A stretch of 5,407 bases of DNA from an uncultured Flavobacterium sp. GTDB taxonomy: Bacteria > Bacteroidota > Bacteroidia > Flavobacteriales > Flavobacteriaceae. The stretch is from assembly GCA_946480635.1 (NCBI GenBank), contig CAMLKV010000186.1, positions 1 through 5,407 of the forward strand. The letters are read 5' to 3'. The position numbers and the translations under genes were made by a program. The notes beneath the pieces are model-generated. The model was not told the origin of the DNA. It did not search any database and worked only from the letters and a program-made list of their open reading frames with translations. Below, in pieces: positions 1 through 5,407 of the stretch. The stretch's first letter is position 1. Every line of letters begins with the position of its first letter.

Positions 1-191
1 TTAGTAAATGTTAGTGCTAAAATATTGAACGCATCAACTCCTTGACTCATTAGGTTAGCAATACGTACTGTTAATACTCTTGTTTTTCCTGAACCAGCTC
101 CAGCAATAACAATCATCGGCCCATCTTTTTGTAGTACTGGTGCCTGTTGTGCTTCGTTTAACTTACCAATTATCTCTTGAATCATACTCAT
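1..191 (-). CDS. uvrD: UvrD/PcrA-type superfamily 1 DNA helicase, N-terminal fragment cut by the window edge
   Basis: This is the start of an ATP-dependent 3'-5' DNA helicase of the UvrD/PcrA/Rep group, which in the family acts in nucleotide excision repair, mismatch repair and clearing of stalled forks in the cytoplasm. I translated 63 codons on the minus strand. The N-terminus carries the Q-motif region LNEAQQAPV (residues 11-19), then IVIAGAGSGKTRVL with the Walker A loop GAGSGKT at about 31-37 (Lys36 contacts the ATP phosphates), and then ILALTFT at 57-63, the beginning of motif Ia (usually followed by NKAA). The rest, more than 600 residues in typical members, lies outside the window. 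The ATG at 189-191 is chosen as start; a second in-frame ATG two codons later (183-185) is also possible. A good promoter sits directly upstream. The family call is secure, but separating UvrD from PcrA or Rep needs the full protein. Confidence 0.93.
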   Translation of the reverse strand, partial: MSMIQEIIGKLNEAQQAPVLQKDGPMIVIAGAGSGKTRVLTVRIANLMSQGVDAFNILALTFT

Positions 192-202
192 AATCGAAAG
201 TT

Positions 203-234
203 CAAAAATACAGTTCCAAAAGTTGGATTACAAT
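203..234 (-). promoter_or_regulatory. Predicted Bacteroidetes-type promoter of the uvrD-like gene
   Basis: Read on the minus strand, TATTTTTG (plus-strand 203-210) matches the Bacteroidetes -7 box TAnnTTTG at every defined position. An ATTG (plus-strand 231-234) lies 20 bases further upstream and matches three of the four bases of the -33 TTTG element. The box ends 11 bases before the predicted ATG, implying a very short leader. The match is direct observation; its use as a promoter is inferred from the known consensus of the phylum. Confidence 0.55.
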
Positions 235-250
235 TATTTTTTTGAGTTTA

Positions 251-279
251 TTTGTATTTCGATAGAATTGATAATTTAC
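251..279 (+). promoter_or_regulatory. Possible weak promoter of the small membrane-protein gene
   Basis: TTTG at 251-254 is followed after 17 bases by TAATTTAC at 272-279, which matches four of the six fixed bases of TAnnTTTG. The pair sits 13 bases before the ATG at 293, a normal distance in this phylum. The leader is A-rich (ATTAAAAAAACA) without a Shine-Dalgarno motif. In such AT-rich DNA a partial match can arise by chance, so this is a tentative call. Confidence 0.3.
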
Positions 280-292
280 AATTAAAAAAACA

Positions 293-814
293 ATGGATTA
301 CTCTAAAATATTTGAAATTGGCGCATACACTTTACCTTCAGTAATAACAGGAGCTGTAGCTTACTTCCTTTTTCAATCCTATTTTAAGAATGAGGAAAAA
401 CGCAGAAGGTATTTATTGATGAAAAACACTCAAAAAGATGCACTCCCTTTAAAACTTCAGGCATACGAGAGAATGTCAATTTTTTTAGAAAGAATTCATC
501 CGTCAAAGTTATTAATAAGAGTAGCTCCATTTTCTTCTGATAAAAATCATTATGAAGCTTTTATTATAGAACATATCGAACAAGAATTTGAACATAACCT
601 TGCACAACAAATTTACGTTTCTGATGAATGCTGGAATATTATTTTGACTGCAAAAAACACTATCATCCAAACTATTCGTAAAACAAATATGAGTGACAGG
701 ATTACAAGTGCTGATAAACTTCGTGAAGTCATTTTAAGTGACTTATTAGAAAACGAATCGCCAACAACACTTGCTCTAGCTTATTTGAAGAAAGAAGTTG
801 GACAATTGATATAA
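293..814 (+). CDS. Small membrane-anchored protein of unknown function, Bacteroidetes type
   Basis: A 173-residue protein of unknown function. Residues about 12-31 (TLPSVITGAVAYFLFQSYF) form one hydrophobic membrane segment, followed by the strongly basic stretch KNEEKRRRY (32-40). By the positive-inside rule this places the N-terminus outside and the remaining ~135 residues in the cytoplasm. The soluble part looks mainly helical and amphipathic (for example LPLKLQAYERMSIFLERI at 51-68 and HIEQEFEHNLAQQIYVSDECW at about 94-114); I see no catalytic motif, Cys pair or nucleotide-binding loop. It resembles a family of uncharacterised flavobacterial proteins of about this size, possibly the one catalogued as DUF7935, but I cannot confirm that by search. 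The ATG at 293 is the natural start because it precedes the anchor. The gene is transcribed divergently from the uvrD-like gene and convergently with the M1 peptidase gene, so it appears to be monocistronic and closed by the hairpin right after its stop. Confidence 0.8.
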   Translation: MDYSKIFEIGAYTLPSVITGAVAYFLFQSYFKNEEKRRRYLLMKNTQKDALPLKLQAYERMSIFLERIHPSKLLIRVAPFSSDKNHYEAFIIEHIEQEFEHNLAQQIYVSDECWNIILTAKNTIIQTIRKTNMSDRITSADKLREVILSDLLENESPTTLALAYLKKEVGQLI

Positions 815-817
815 ATT

Positions 818-844
818 AAAATCTCCTTAAAAGGAGATTTTTTT
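818..844 (+). terminator. Intrinsic terminator between convergent genes, probably bidirectional
   Basis: AAAATCTCCTT (818-828) and AAGGAGATTTT (831-841) are perfect inverted repeats with a two-base centre, so a stem of about 9-10 pairs with a 4-6 base loop is expected. A T run (838-844) closes the rightward side. The hairpin starts 3 bases after the stop of the small membrane-protein gene and its T run overlaps the stop codon (843-845) of the M1 peptidase gene. On the opposite strand the stem is followed by TTTTAATTT, so it can also end leftward transcription, less ideally. Confidence 0.8.
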
Positions 845-2918
845 ATTTTATTTCAGCCTTCAAAAAGTTCTGTTCTCTTTCTGGCAAACTAGGTAACAAA
901 GTAGTAAATGCTTGCTTGAATTTTTCTTTCTTAAGCATTCCACGAATAGTATTTTTAGCAAAAGCCACAAACTGCCATTTGTGATGAGTAGTTGCATTAA
1001 CTAATGAGGTCAACACTTTTTCATCTGTTGGATTTATTTGCAAAAGCATTTCTAGAGCATTTTTACGAACAGTTGCATCATATTGTGTCGAAGAATAATT
1101 TATTAACTCATTATAAAATTTTGGCTTTTCATCAGGTTTAAAGTTTTTATCCAAACAAGCATACAATAGCCAAATCGTTCTAAAGCTTTTATCATTATTG
1201 CCAATTATGTTTTCTGTAGAAGCTAAATATTTAGCTCGCTCATCAGGAAATTGATCACACAATTGTTGAAAAACAATTTCTTTGGTTACATACGAATTAT
1301 CATTCAATAATGTCTCGTATTCGGCTTTAAATTCGACTGGAATTTGTTTAGTTGATTCAGCAATAGCTTGACGGATTTTTAAATCATTTGTCTTCATTGC
1401 TAATTGTAATAATTCTTTTTTCTGCTCGAAAGGGACATCTATTAATTGATAAATTATTTCTTGAGATAAAATATAATATTGTTTTGATTTTAAAATAGTT
1501 AAAAATATTTTTTTTTTGCTATCCAATGATTGTTTCTGCATTTTTTGCAATTCAAAATACTGCTTCATTACTTTATTTTTACTCATCAATCCTATTGCAG
1601 TTTGAGCATCAAAAGTTTTAGATTCCAACCATTCTCTTTTGAATTTATTTGCATCAAATTTTGGTGAAACTTTTTTAATTTCAGCTAAAAACTCATCGGT
1701 ATCAACGGTCTTAAACTGATATTTTTTTAAATAATTCTTAACCGCTTTTTGAAAATTTTTAGTGCCAATTGATTCTCTTAAATAATGTAAAGCCCAAGCT
1801 CCTTTTTTGTAAAATGATAACGAACTTGCTTTTTCATTTAAAATTGGAATAGTATCATAATTTGAAGCTTTTTGAATTTCTTCAGCATTTTTAAATAATT
1901 CATACTGAAAGTGATTGTCTCCAAATAAGTTTTTCTCTGCTAATAAAGCATAATACGTTGCAAATCCTTCTTGTAACCAGTGATGTTTGCTTTCCTTTGC
2001 CGTAATCAAATCACCAAACCAATGATGTGCTAACTCATGAGCATTTACATTGATATAATTTTGATCATTGAAACCAATTTCATCAACCACAAAATCTTGA
2101 GAGAATAAAGTCGCCGTTGTATTTTCCATACCAGCATATAAAAAATCATGTACGGGGACTTGTTTGTAGATTTCCCAAGGATAATTATAACCAGTTTCTT
2201 TTTCAAGGAAATCAAAAATCTGCTTTGAATATTTATAAGTTGGTTCAAATTTATTAACATCATCAGACTTATAATACAATTCCAGTGGTATTTTCGATGA
2301 TGAATATAAATTTCTAGAATCAAATTGTCCAATAGCCATCATCACCAAATAAGAAGACATTGGTTTTTGCATTTCGTACTTCCATACCTTAGCACTACCC
2401 TTTTCATTCATAGTAGCACTAATCAATTTTCCGTTAGAAACAACTTTATAAAAAGGATTAAAAGCTATTGATAGGTTAAAAATTACTTTTTCATTTACAT
2501 CATCAAAACTTGGCAACCAATACGATGTATACTTCCCTTGTCCTTGTGTCCAGATTTGCTGCACTCCATTAGCAGAATCCCAACCAACAAAATACAAAGT
2601 CTGCTTGGGTTTGGCTGAATACAAAAACGTAACTGAGTTGTTTCCTTTTTGAAAACCTTGATACAAGCTTAAGTATTTACCATTGTTTTTAAAAGGAATT
2701 ATATTTCCATTGATACTAACATCAGAAATATCCATGTTTTTAGCATCAATTTTAATTGTATCAATAGTTTGCTTTACTTCAAAATCGTATTGAACACTTC
2801 CAGAAATTAATTTTTCTGAAGGATACAAACTCACTTGGGCATTCATTTTAGTAAAATCAACCTTTTTGAATTGCTGTCCAAAAACAGTTATCGATAGTAA
2901 TAGAAAAATATAACGCAT
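843..2918 (-). CDS. Exported M1-family zinc metallo-aminopeptidase
   Basis: A 691-residue enzyme predicted to remove N-terminal residues from peptides outside the cytoplasm. Residues 1-14 (MRYIFLLLSITVFG) are a short signal peptide with likely signal peptidase I cleavage at VFG-QQ; no lipobox Cys and no type IX sorting tail are seen. Order of parts: N-terminal beta saddle domain (~20-200), thermolysin-like catalytic domain (~205-440), and a helical-repeat C-terminus (~450-691). Visible motifs are WTQGQ (123-127), the exopeptidase motif GMEN (263-266), HELAH (294-298) with Zn ligands His294, His298 and Glu317 (HExxH-x18-E) and catalytic Glu295, and Tyr370 in SFYKKGAWAL as the probable transition-state Tyr. 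All key residues are present, so it should be active. The start is placed at the ATG of 2916-2918: the longer frame from TTG at 2939 adds seven polar residues before the signal peptide and that TTG lies within the promoter box. Nutrient peptide use is the likely role; the exact substrate preference cannot be read from sequence. Confidence 0.93.
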   Translation of the reverse strand: MRYIFLLLSITVFGQQFKKVDFTKMNAQVSLYPSEKLISGSVQYDFEVKQTIDTIKIDAKNMDISDVSINGNIIPFKNNGKYLSLYQGFQKGNNSVTFLYSAKPKQTLYFVGWDSANGVQQIWTQGQGKYTSYWLPSFDDVNEKVIFNLSIAFNPFYKVVSNGKLISATMNEKGSAKVWKYEMQKPMSSYLVMMAIGQFDSRNLYSSSKIPLELYYKSDDVNKFEPTYKYSKQIFDFLEKETGYNYPWEIYKQVPVHDFLYAGMENTTATLFSQDFVVDEIGFNDQNYINVNAHELAHHWFGDLITAKESKHHWLQEGFATYYALLAEKNLFGDNHFQYELFKNAEEIQKASNYDTIPILNEKASSLSFYKKGAWALHYLRESIGTKNFQKAVKNYLKKYQFKTVDTDEFLAEIKKVSPKFDANKFKREWLESKTFDAQTAIGLMSKNKVMKQYFELQKMQKQSLDSKKKIFLTILKSKQYYILSQEIIYQLIDVPFEQKKELLQLAMKTNDLKIRQAIAESTKQIPVEFKAEYETLLNDNSYVTKEIVFQQLCDQFPDERAKYLASTENIIGNNDKSFRTIWLLYACLDKNFKPDEKPKFYNELINYSSTQYDATVRKNALEMLLQINPTDEKVLTSLVNATTHHKWQFVAFAKNTIRGMLKKEKFKQAFTTLLPSLPEREQNFLKAEIK

Positions 2919-2936
2919 ATAACATTTTGTATGTCT

Positions 2937-2944
2937 CAAAAATA
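2937..2944 (-). promoter_or_regulatory. Predicted -7 promoter box of the M1 aminopeptidase gene
   Basis: On the minus strand TATTTTTG is an exact TAnnTTTG match, identical to the box before the uvrD-like gene. It ends 18 bases before the ATG at 2918. No good TTTG is found 17-23 bases further upstream (the sequence there reads about TTACAAAA), so the -33 element is weak or absent. Confidence 0.5.
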
Positions 2945-2989
2945 GTTGGATTTTCCGACTTTTTGTAAGTTTACGTTAAATTTTAAGAT

Positions 2990-3721
2990 TTGAAACCAAA
3001 AGCCATTTTTAACTGGAGCAGCGGCAAAGATTCTGCCTTAGCATTATATAAAATATTACAATCCAACGAATATGAAATTTGTTCACTTTTAACCAGTGTA
3101 AACAGCCATTACAATCGAATTTCTATGCATGGGGTTCGTGCTGAATTACTTGAAGAACAGGCAAAAAGCATAGGTTTGCCATTACATAAAATGGAAATTC
3201 CTGAAATGCCTTCCATGGAAATCTATGAAGATATTATGAAAATCACTTTAAATAAGTTTAAAAGTGAAGGCGTGACACATTCTGTTTTTGGAGATATTTT
3301 TTTGGAAGATTTGCGAAAATACCGTGAAGAAAAATTACAACAACAAGGTTTTAAAGGGGTTTTTCCGCTGTGGAAAATTGATACTAAAGAATTAATCAAA
3401 GAGTTTTTAGATTTAGGTTTCAAAACCATTGTGACTTGCGTAAATGAAAAGAATTTAGACAAATCTTTTGTTGGTCGAATCATCGATGAACAATTCATAA
3501 AGGATTTACCTAGTGATGTAGATGTTTGCGGAGAAAACGGAGAATTTCATACTTTTACTTTTGATGGGCCAATTTTTTCAAAACCAATACAGTTTGAAAA
3601 AGGAGAAATAGTATATCGCAAATATGAAAAACCTAAAAGCACCGTTTCAAATTCAGCTTGTGACACTGATGACAGTGCATTTAATTATGGATTTTGGTAT
3701 TGTGATTTAATTTCTAATTAA
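2990..3721 (+). CDS. Dph6-family PP-loop ATPase (diphthine-ammonia ligase-like)
   Basis: A 243-residue soluble protein of the Dph6/MJ0570-like branch of the PP-loop (adenine alpha-hydrolase fold) superfamily. Family members activate a carboxylate with ATP as an adenylate for amide formation; eukaryotic Dph6 amidates diphthine on EF2. Bacteria do not make diphthamide, so the bacterial substrate is unknown. Seen here: PP-loop WSSGKDS (9-15; the usual form is SGGKDS), MHGVR (46-50), GDIFLEDLRKYRE (101-113), FPLW (125-128), and the C-terminal family motif CGENGEFHTF (180-189), followed by a Cys/Trp-containing end FWYCDL (235-240). The start is TTG at 2990: an in-frame TAA lies at 2984-2986, no ATG occurs before residue 46, and the PP-loop must be near the N-terminus. 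It is the first gene of a tightly packed rightward run; the next gene begins 6 bases after its stop. The family is certain; the name diphthine-ammonia ligase should not be taken as its function. Confidence 0.88.
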   Translation: MKPKAIFNWSSGKDSALALYKILQSNEYEICSLLTSVNSHYNRISMHGVRAELLEEQAKSIGLPLHKMEIPEMPSMEIYEDIMKITLNKFKSEGVTHSVFGDIFLEDLRKYREEKLQQQGFKGVFPLWKIDTKELIKEFLDLGFKTIVTCVNEKNLDKSFVGRIIDEQFIKDLPSDVDVCGENGEFHTFTFDGPIFSKPIQFEKGEIVYRKYEKPKSTVSNSACDTDDSAFNYGFWYCDLISN

Positions 3722-3727
3722 AATTTT

Positions 3728-4234
3728 ATGAGTTTAATTAAAGAAACTAAAGAAGTAGCTAAAATATTAGATTTTCTAAATACAATAGGTCTTGCTGTGG
3801 TAGAAAAAAAATTACCAAATGATACATTTTTACCTGGTCTGTCAATTGGTGCAAATTGTTTAGAGATAGACTTTGAAAAGTTGCTTTATCCTGGCGATAT
3901 TTTACATGAAGCAGGACATATTGCAGTAACTTCAAAAGAACAAAGAAATTTAATTGGCACAAAAGATATGCCAGAAGAATGGCCAACACAAGGAGATGAA
4001 ATAGCAACAATGTTATGGTCGTTTGCAGCATTAAAACATTTAGATCTTCCTATAGATTTTGTATTTCACCCAGATGGCTATAAAAATCAGTCCGAATGGT
4101 TAATAGAAAACTATTCTAATGGAAATTATATGGGATTACCTCTTTTAGAATGGATGGGTTTAACTGTCAGCGAAACAAATGAAATGAAAAATGAAGTTAC
4201 TTTTCCTAATATGAAAAAATGGTTAAGAGATTAA
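3728..4234 (+). CDS. Small HEAGH-motif putative zinc metalloprotein, function unknown
   Basis: A 168-residue soluble protein without signal peptide or membrane segment. Residues 53-64 (LYPGDILHEAGH) hold an HExxH zinc motif: His60 and His64 would bind Zn and Glu61 would act as catalytic base. A third ligand is probably Glu91 (or Asp90) in QGDEIATMLWSFAAL, 27 residues after His64, the gluzincin-like arrangement. Other striking segments are PEEWPTQGDE (82-91), FHPDGYKNQSEWLIENY (113-129) and MGLPLLEWMGL (135-145). The protein is too short for a regular secreted protease and is more like a minimal zincin (compare ImmA/IrrE-type HEAGH proteins, though no helix-turn-helix is present). I recall similar unnamed proteins in other bacteria but cannot assign a family. 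It lies 6 bases after the Dph6-like gene and 4 bases before the oxygenase gene, so it is almost surely cotranscribed with them. Peptidase activity is inference; a structural or sensing metal site is possible. Confidence 0.8.
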   Translation: MSLIKETKEVAKILDFLNTIGLAVVEKKLPNDTFLPGLSIGANCLEIDFEKLLYPGDILHEAGHIAVTSKEQRNLIGTKDMPEEWPTQGDEIATMLWSFAALKHLDLPIDFVFHPDGYKNQSEWLIENYSNGNYMGLPLLEWMGLTVSETNEMKNEVTFPNMKKWLRD

Positions 4235-4238
4235 TACT

Positions 4239-4940
4239 ATGACAGAACTTATCAGACACATCCAGTTTCCTTTATATTTTGATACAAATCTTCTAAAAAA
4301 TGACATCAATAAAGTTTTATCAACTAATTGGATTAAGCATTATAACACCAATGATTATGAAGGTGATTGGTCTTCTATTGCCTTAATGTCTCAAGGTGGT
4401 AAATCTGAAAATATTTATGCTTTACCATCAAACAATGATGAAGTAACATTTACAGAAATTTTAGATGCTTGCCAATATTTTAAAGAAGTAATCAATCAAT
4501 TCAAGTTCCAAAAAACTTCAGTAAGACTTCTTCGTTTATCTGTTGGAGCCGAAATTAAACCTCACAAAGATTACTGCTTAGGTTACGAAGATGGTTGTTT
4601 TAGAATACACATTCCCGTTATTACAAATGATGAAGTTGAATTTATTCTTGATAACGAAAGACTAATAATGAAAGAAGGTGAATGTTGGTATATAAATGCC
4701 AATTTTACTCATTCTGTCGCTAATCGTGGAACCAACGATAGAATTCATTTAGTGATTGACGGAATAAGAAATGAATGGACTGATGAACTTTTTTTTAAAA
4801 ATGCAAAAAAAGAAGGATTTGAAAAAAAAGTAATTCAAAACACTAAAGAAGAAAAGGAAAAAATAATTCAGGAATTAAGAAAAATGAACACTTCTGTTGC
4901 CGACAAACTAATTGCTGATTTGTTAAATGAAATAGATTAA
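4239..4940 (+). CDS. Aspartyl/asparaginyl beta-hydroxylase-type 2-oxoglutarate/Fe(II) oxygenase
   Basis: A 233-residue cytoplasmic dioxygenase of the Asp/Asn beta-hydroxylase (AspH-like) cupin family, which couples oxidative decarboxylation of 2-oxoglutarate to hydroxylation of a substrate. The core runs from about 35 to 180. Visible signature elements: RLLRLSVGAEIKPHKD (96-111) with iron ligands His109 and Asp111; RIHIPV (122-127); the glycine turn EGECWYIN (146-153); and FTHSVANRG (156-164) with the third ligand His158; RIHLVID (168-174) supplies Arg168 for the 2-oxoglutarate carboxylate. The Asp of the triad is present, unlike animal AspH, which lacks that carboxylate. Residues 185-233 form a Lys/Glu-rich, probably helical tail beyond the catalytic domain. 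The ATG lies 4 bases after the stop of the HEAGH gene, and recG starts 8 bases after this gene, so it is in one operon. The substrate, protein or small molecule, is not deducible. Confidence 0.88.
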   Translation: MTELIRHIQFPLYFDTNLLKNDINKVLSTNWIKHYNTNDYEGDWSSIALMSQGGKSENIYALPSNNDEVTFTEILDACQYFKEVINQFKFQKTSVRLLRLSVGAEIKPHKDYCLGYEDGCFRIHIPVITNDEVEFILDNERLIMKEGECWYINANFTHSVANRGTNDRIHLVIDGIRNEWTDELFFKNAKKEGFEKKVIQNTKEEKEKIIQELRKMNTSVADKLIADLLNEID

Positions 4941-4948
4941 TTTTTTAA

Positions 4949-5407
4949 ATGCAAAACAATCTCCTTGAAACCCCAATTGAATACCTAAAAGGTGTTGGTC
5001 CGCAGCGTGGTGAATTACTGCGTAAGGAATTGAGTATTCATAGATATGGAGATTTGATTAATTTATATCCTAATCGTTACATTGACCGGACACGATATTA
5101 TAAAATAAATGAATTGCAACCTACAAATTCGAGTGAAGTTCAAATCGTTGGCAAGATCATTCACGTTAAAACAGTCGAATTTGGAAAAGGTAAAAAACGT
5201 TTAAGCGCCACATTTGTCGATGATACTGGCGAAATAGAATTAGTTTGGTTTCAAGGTATCAAATGGATTCGTGAAAGTCTGAAAATTAATATTCCTTATG
5301 TGATTTTTGGGAAGACCAATAATTTCAACGGTCAATTTTCAATGCCACATCCTGAAATGGAATTATTAGAAGAACACAAAGCAAGTTTGCGTAGTGCAAT
5401 GCAAGCT
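4949..5407 (+). CDS. recG: ATP-dependent DNA helicase RecG, N-terminal fragment cut by the window edge
   Basis: RecG reverses stalled replication forks and migrates branched DNA such as Holliday junctions. The 153 codons present open with NNLLETPIEYLKGVGPQRGE, where YLKGVGPQRGELLRKELSI (12-30) is the conserved RecG N-terminus, followed by YGDLINLYPNRYIDRT (33-48). Residues about 64-150 are the start of the OB-fold wedge domain, with the family-typical run VGKIIHV, RLSATFVDDTGEIELVWFQG and NFNGQFSMPHPEME. The helicase motor motifs lie beyond the right edge; the family is usually near 700 residues. The ATG at 4949-4951 follows the oxygenase stop by only 8 bases (TTTTTTAA) without a Shine-Dalgarno motif, so recG is probably read in part from the operon beginning at the Dph6-like gene. 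No separate promoter is visible in that gap, though one could lie inside the upstream gene. Confidence 0.95.
   Translation, partial: MQNNLLETPIEYLKGVGPQRGELLRKELSIHRYGDLINLYPNRYIDRTRYYKINELQPTNSSEVQIVGKIIHVKTVEFGKGKKRLSATFVDDTGEIELVWFQGIKWIRESLKINIPYVIFGKTNNFNGQFSMPHPEMELLEEHKASLRSAMQA

Noticed and set aside
2045..2332. Minus-strand open frame of 95 codons inside the M1 peptidase gene
   Set aside because: It lies in another frame of the same strand within the catalytic domain of the M1 gene, has low-complexity Ile/Leu/Lys-rich content and no recognisable motif; it is a shadow.
2919..2989. Possible riboswitch or small RNA in the divergent intergenic region
   Set aside because: Only 71 bases; the sole structure is a 7-bp imperfect dyad at 2944-2960 with no T run, insufficient for an RNA call.
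3223..3498. Minus-strand open frame of 91 codons opposite the Dph6-like gene
   Set aside because: Antisense to a clearly conserved coding region, with Ser/Lys/Phe-rich composition typical of a reverse-strand shadow and no promoter of its own.
3759..4031. Minus-strand open frame of 90 codons opposite the HEAGH gene, Leu-rich and membrane-like
   Set aside because: The hydrophobicity comes from reading AT-rich Lys/Asn/Glu codons in reverse. The plus-strand gene has a zinc motif and tight operon spacing, so the antisense frame is not supported.
4941..4948. Terminator between the oxygenase gene and recG because of the T run
   Set aside because: TTTTTTAA has no preceding GC-containing hairpin; the 8-base gap fits an operon junction instead.
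2990..5407. Anti-phage defence or biosynthetic cluster built on the hydroxylase, zincin and ATPase
   Set aside because: There is no nuclease, toxin, precursor peptide, transporter or mobile-element mark, and the run continues straight into housekeeping recG with similar base composition; a defence label would be unsupported.

Overview
The window is AT-rich chromosomal DNA from a member of the Bacteroidetes, most probably a Flavobacterium-like organism. The evidence is the low-GC codon use, the lack of Shine-Dalgarno sequences before the genes (A/T-rich leaders instead), promoter boxes of the Bacteroidetes type TAnnTTTG, and a short secretion signal ending VFG-QQ on the M1 peptidase. Assignment to genus is inference only. 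I see no mobile element, CRISPR array, tRNA or rRNA, and no gene-free stretch reaches 300 bases.

Left part (1-845). A UvrD/PcrA-type DNA helicase runs leftward off the window edge, and only its N-terminal 63 codons are present. It is divergent from a gene for a small protein with one N-terminal membrane anchor (293-814), of a lineage-restricted kind with no known function. That gene is convergent with the next one. A compact hairpin followed by a T run at 818-844 ends it and probably serves as a terminator for both sides.

Middle (843-2989). A leftward gene encodes an exported M1-family zinc aminopeptidase with all catalytic motifs (GMEN, HExxH-x18-E, downstream Tyr). The correct start is the ATG at 2918, not the upstream TTG at 2939, which lies inside a perfect TAnnTTTG promoter box. 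A 71-base divergent intergenic region separates it from the rightward operon.

Right part (2990-5407). Four rightward genes are packed with gaps of 6, 4 and 8 bases: a PP-loop ATPase of the Dph6 (diphthine-ammonia ligase-like) family with a forced TTG start; a small soluble HEAGH-motif putative metalloprotein; an aspartyl/asparaginyl beta-hydroxylase-type 2-oxoglutarate/Fe(II) oxygenase with an intact HxD...H triad and a charged C-terminal tail; and the N-terminal 153 codons of the RecG helicase, which runs off the right edge. The most interesting part is the first three genes. They pair an adenylating ATPase, a metallopeptidase-like protein and a protein hydroxylase, which could be an undescribed cytoplasmic protein- or small-molecule-modification module. 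No substrate or precursor gene is visible, so this stays a hypothesis.
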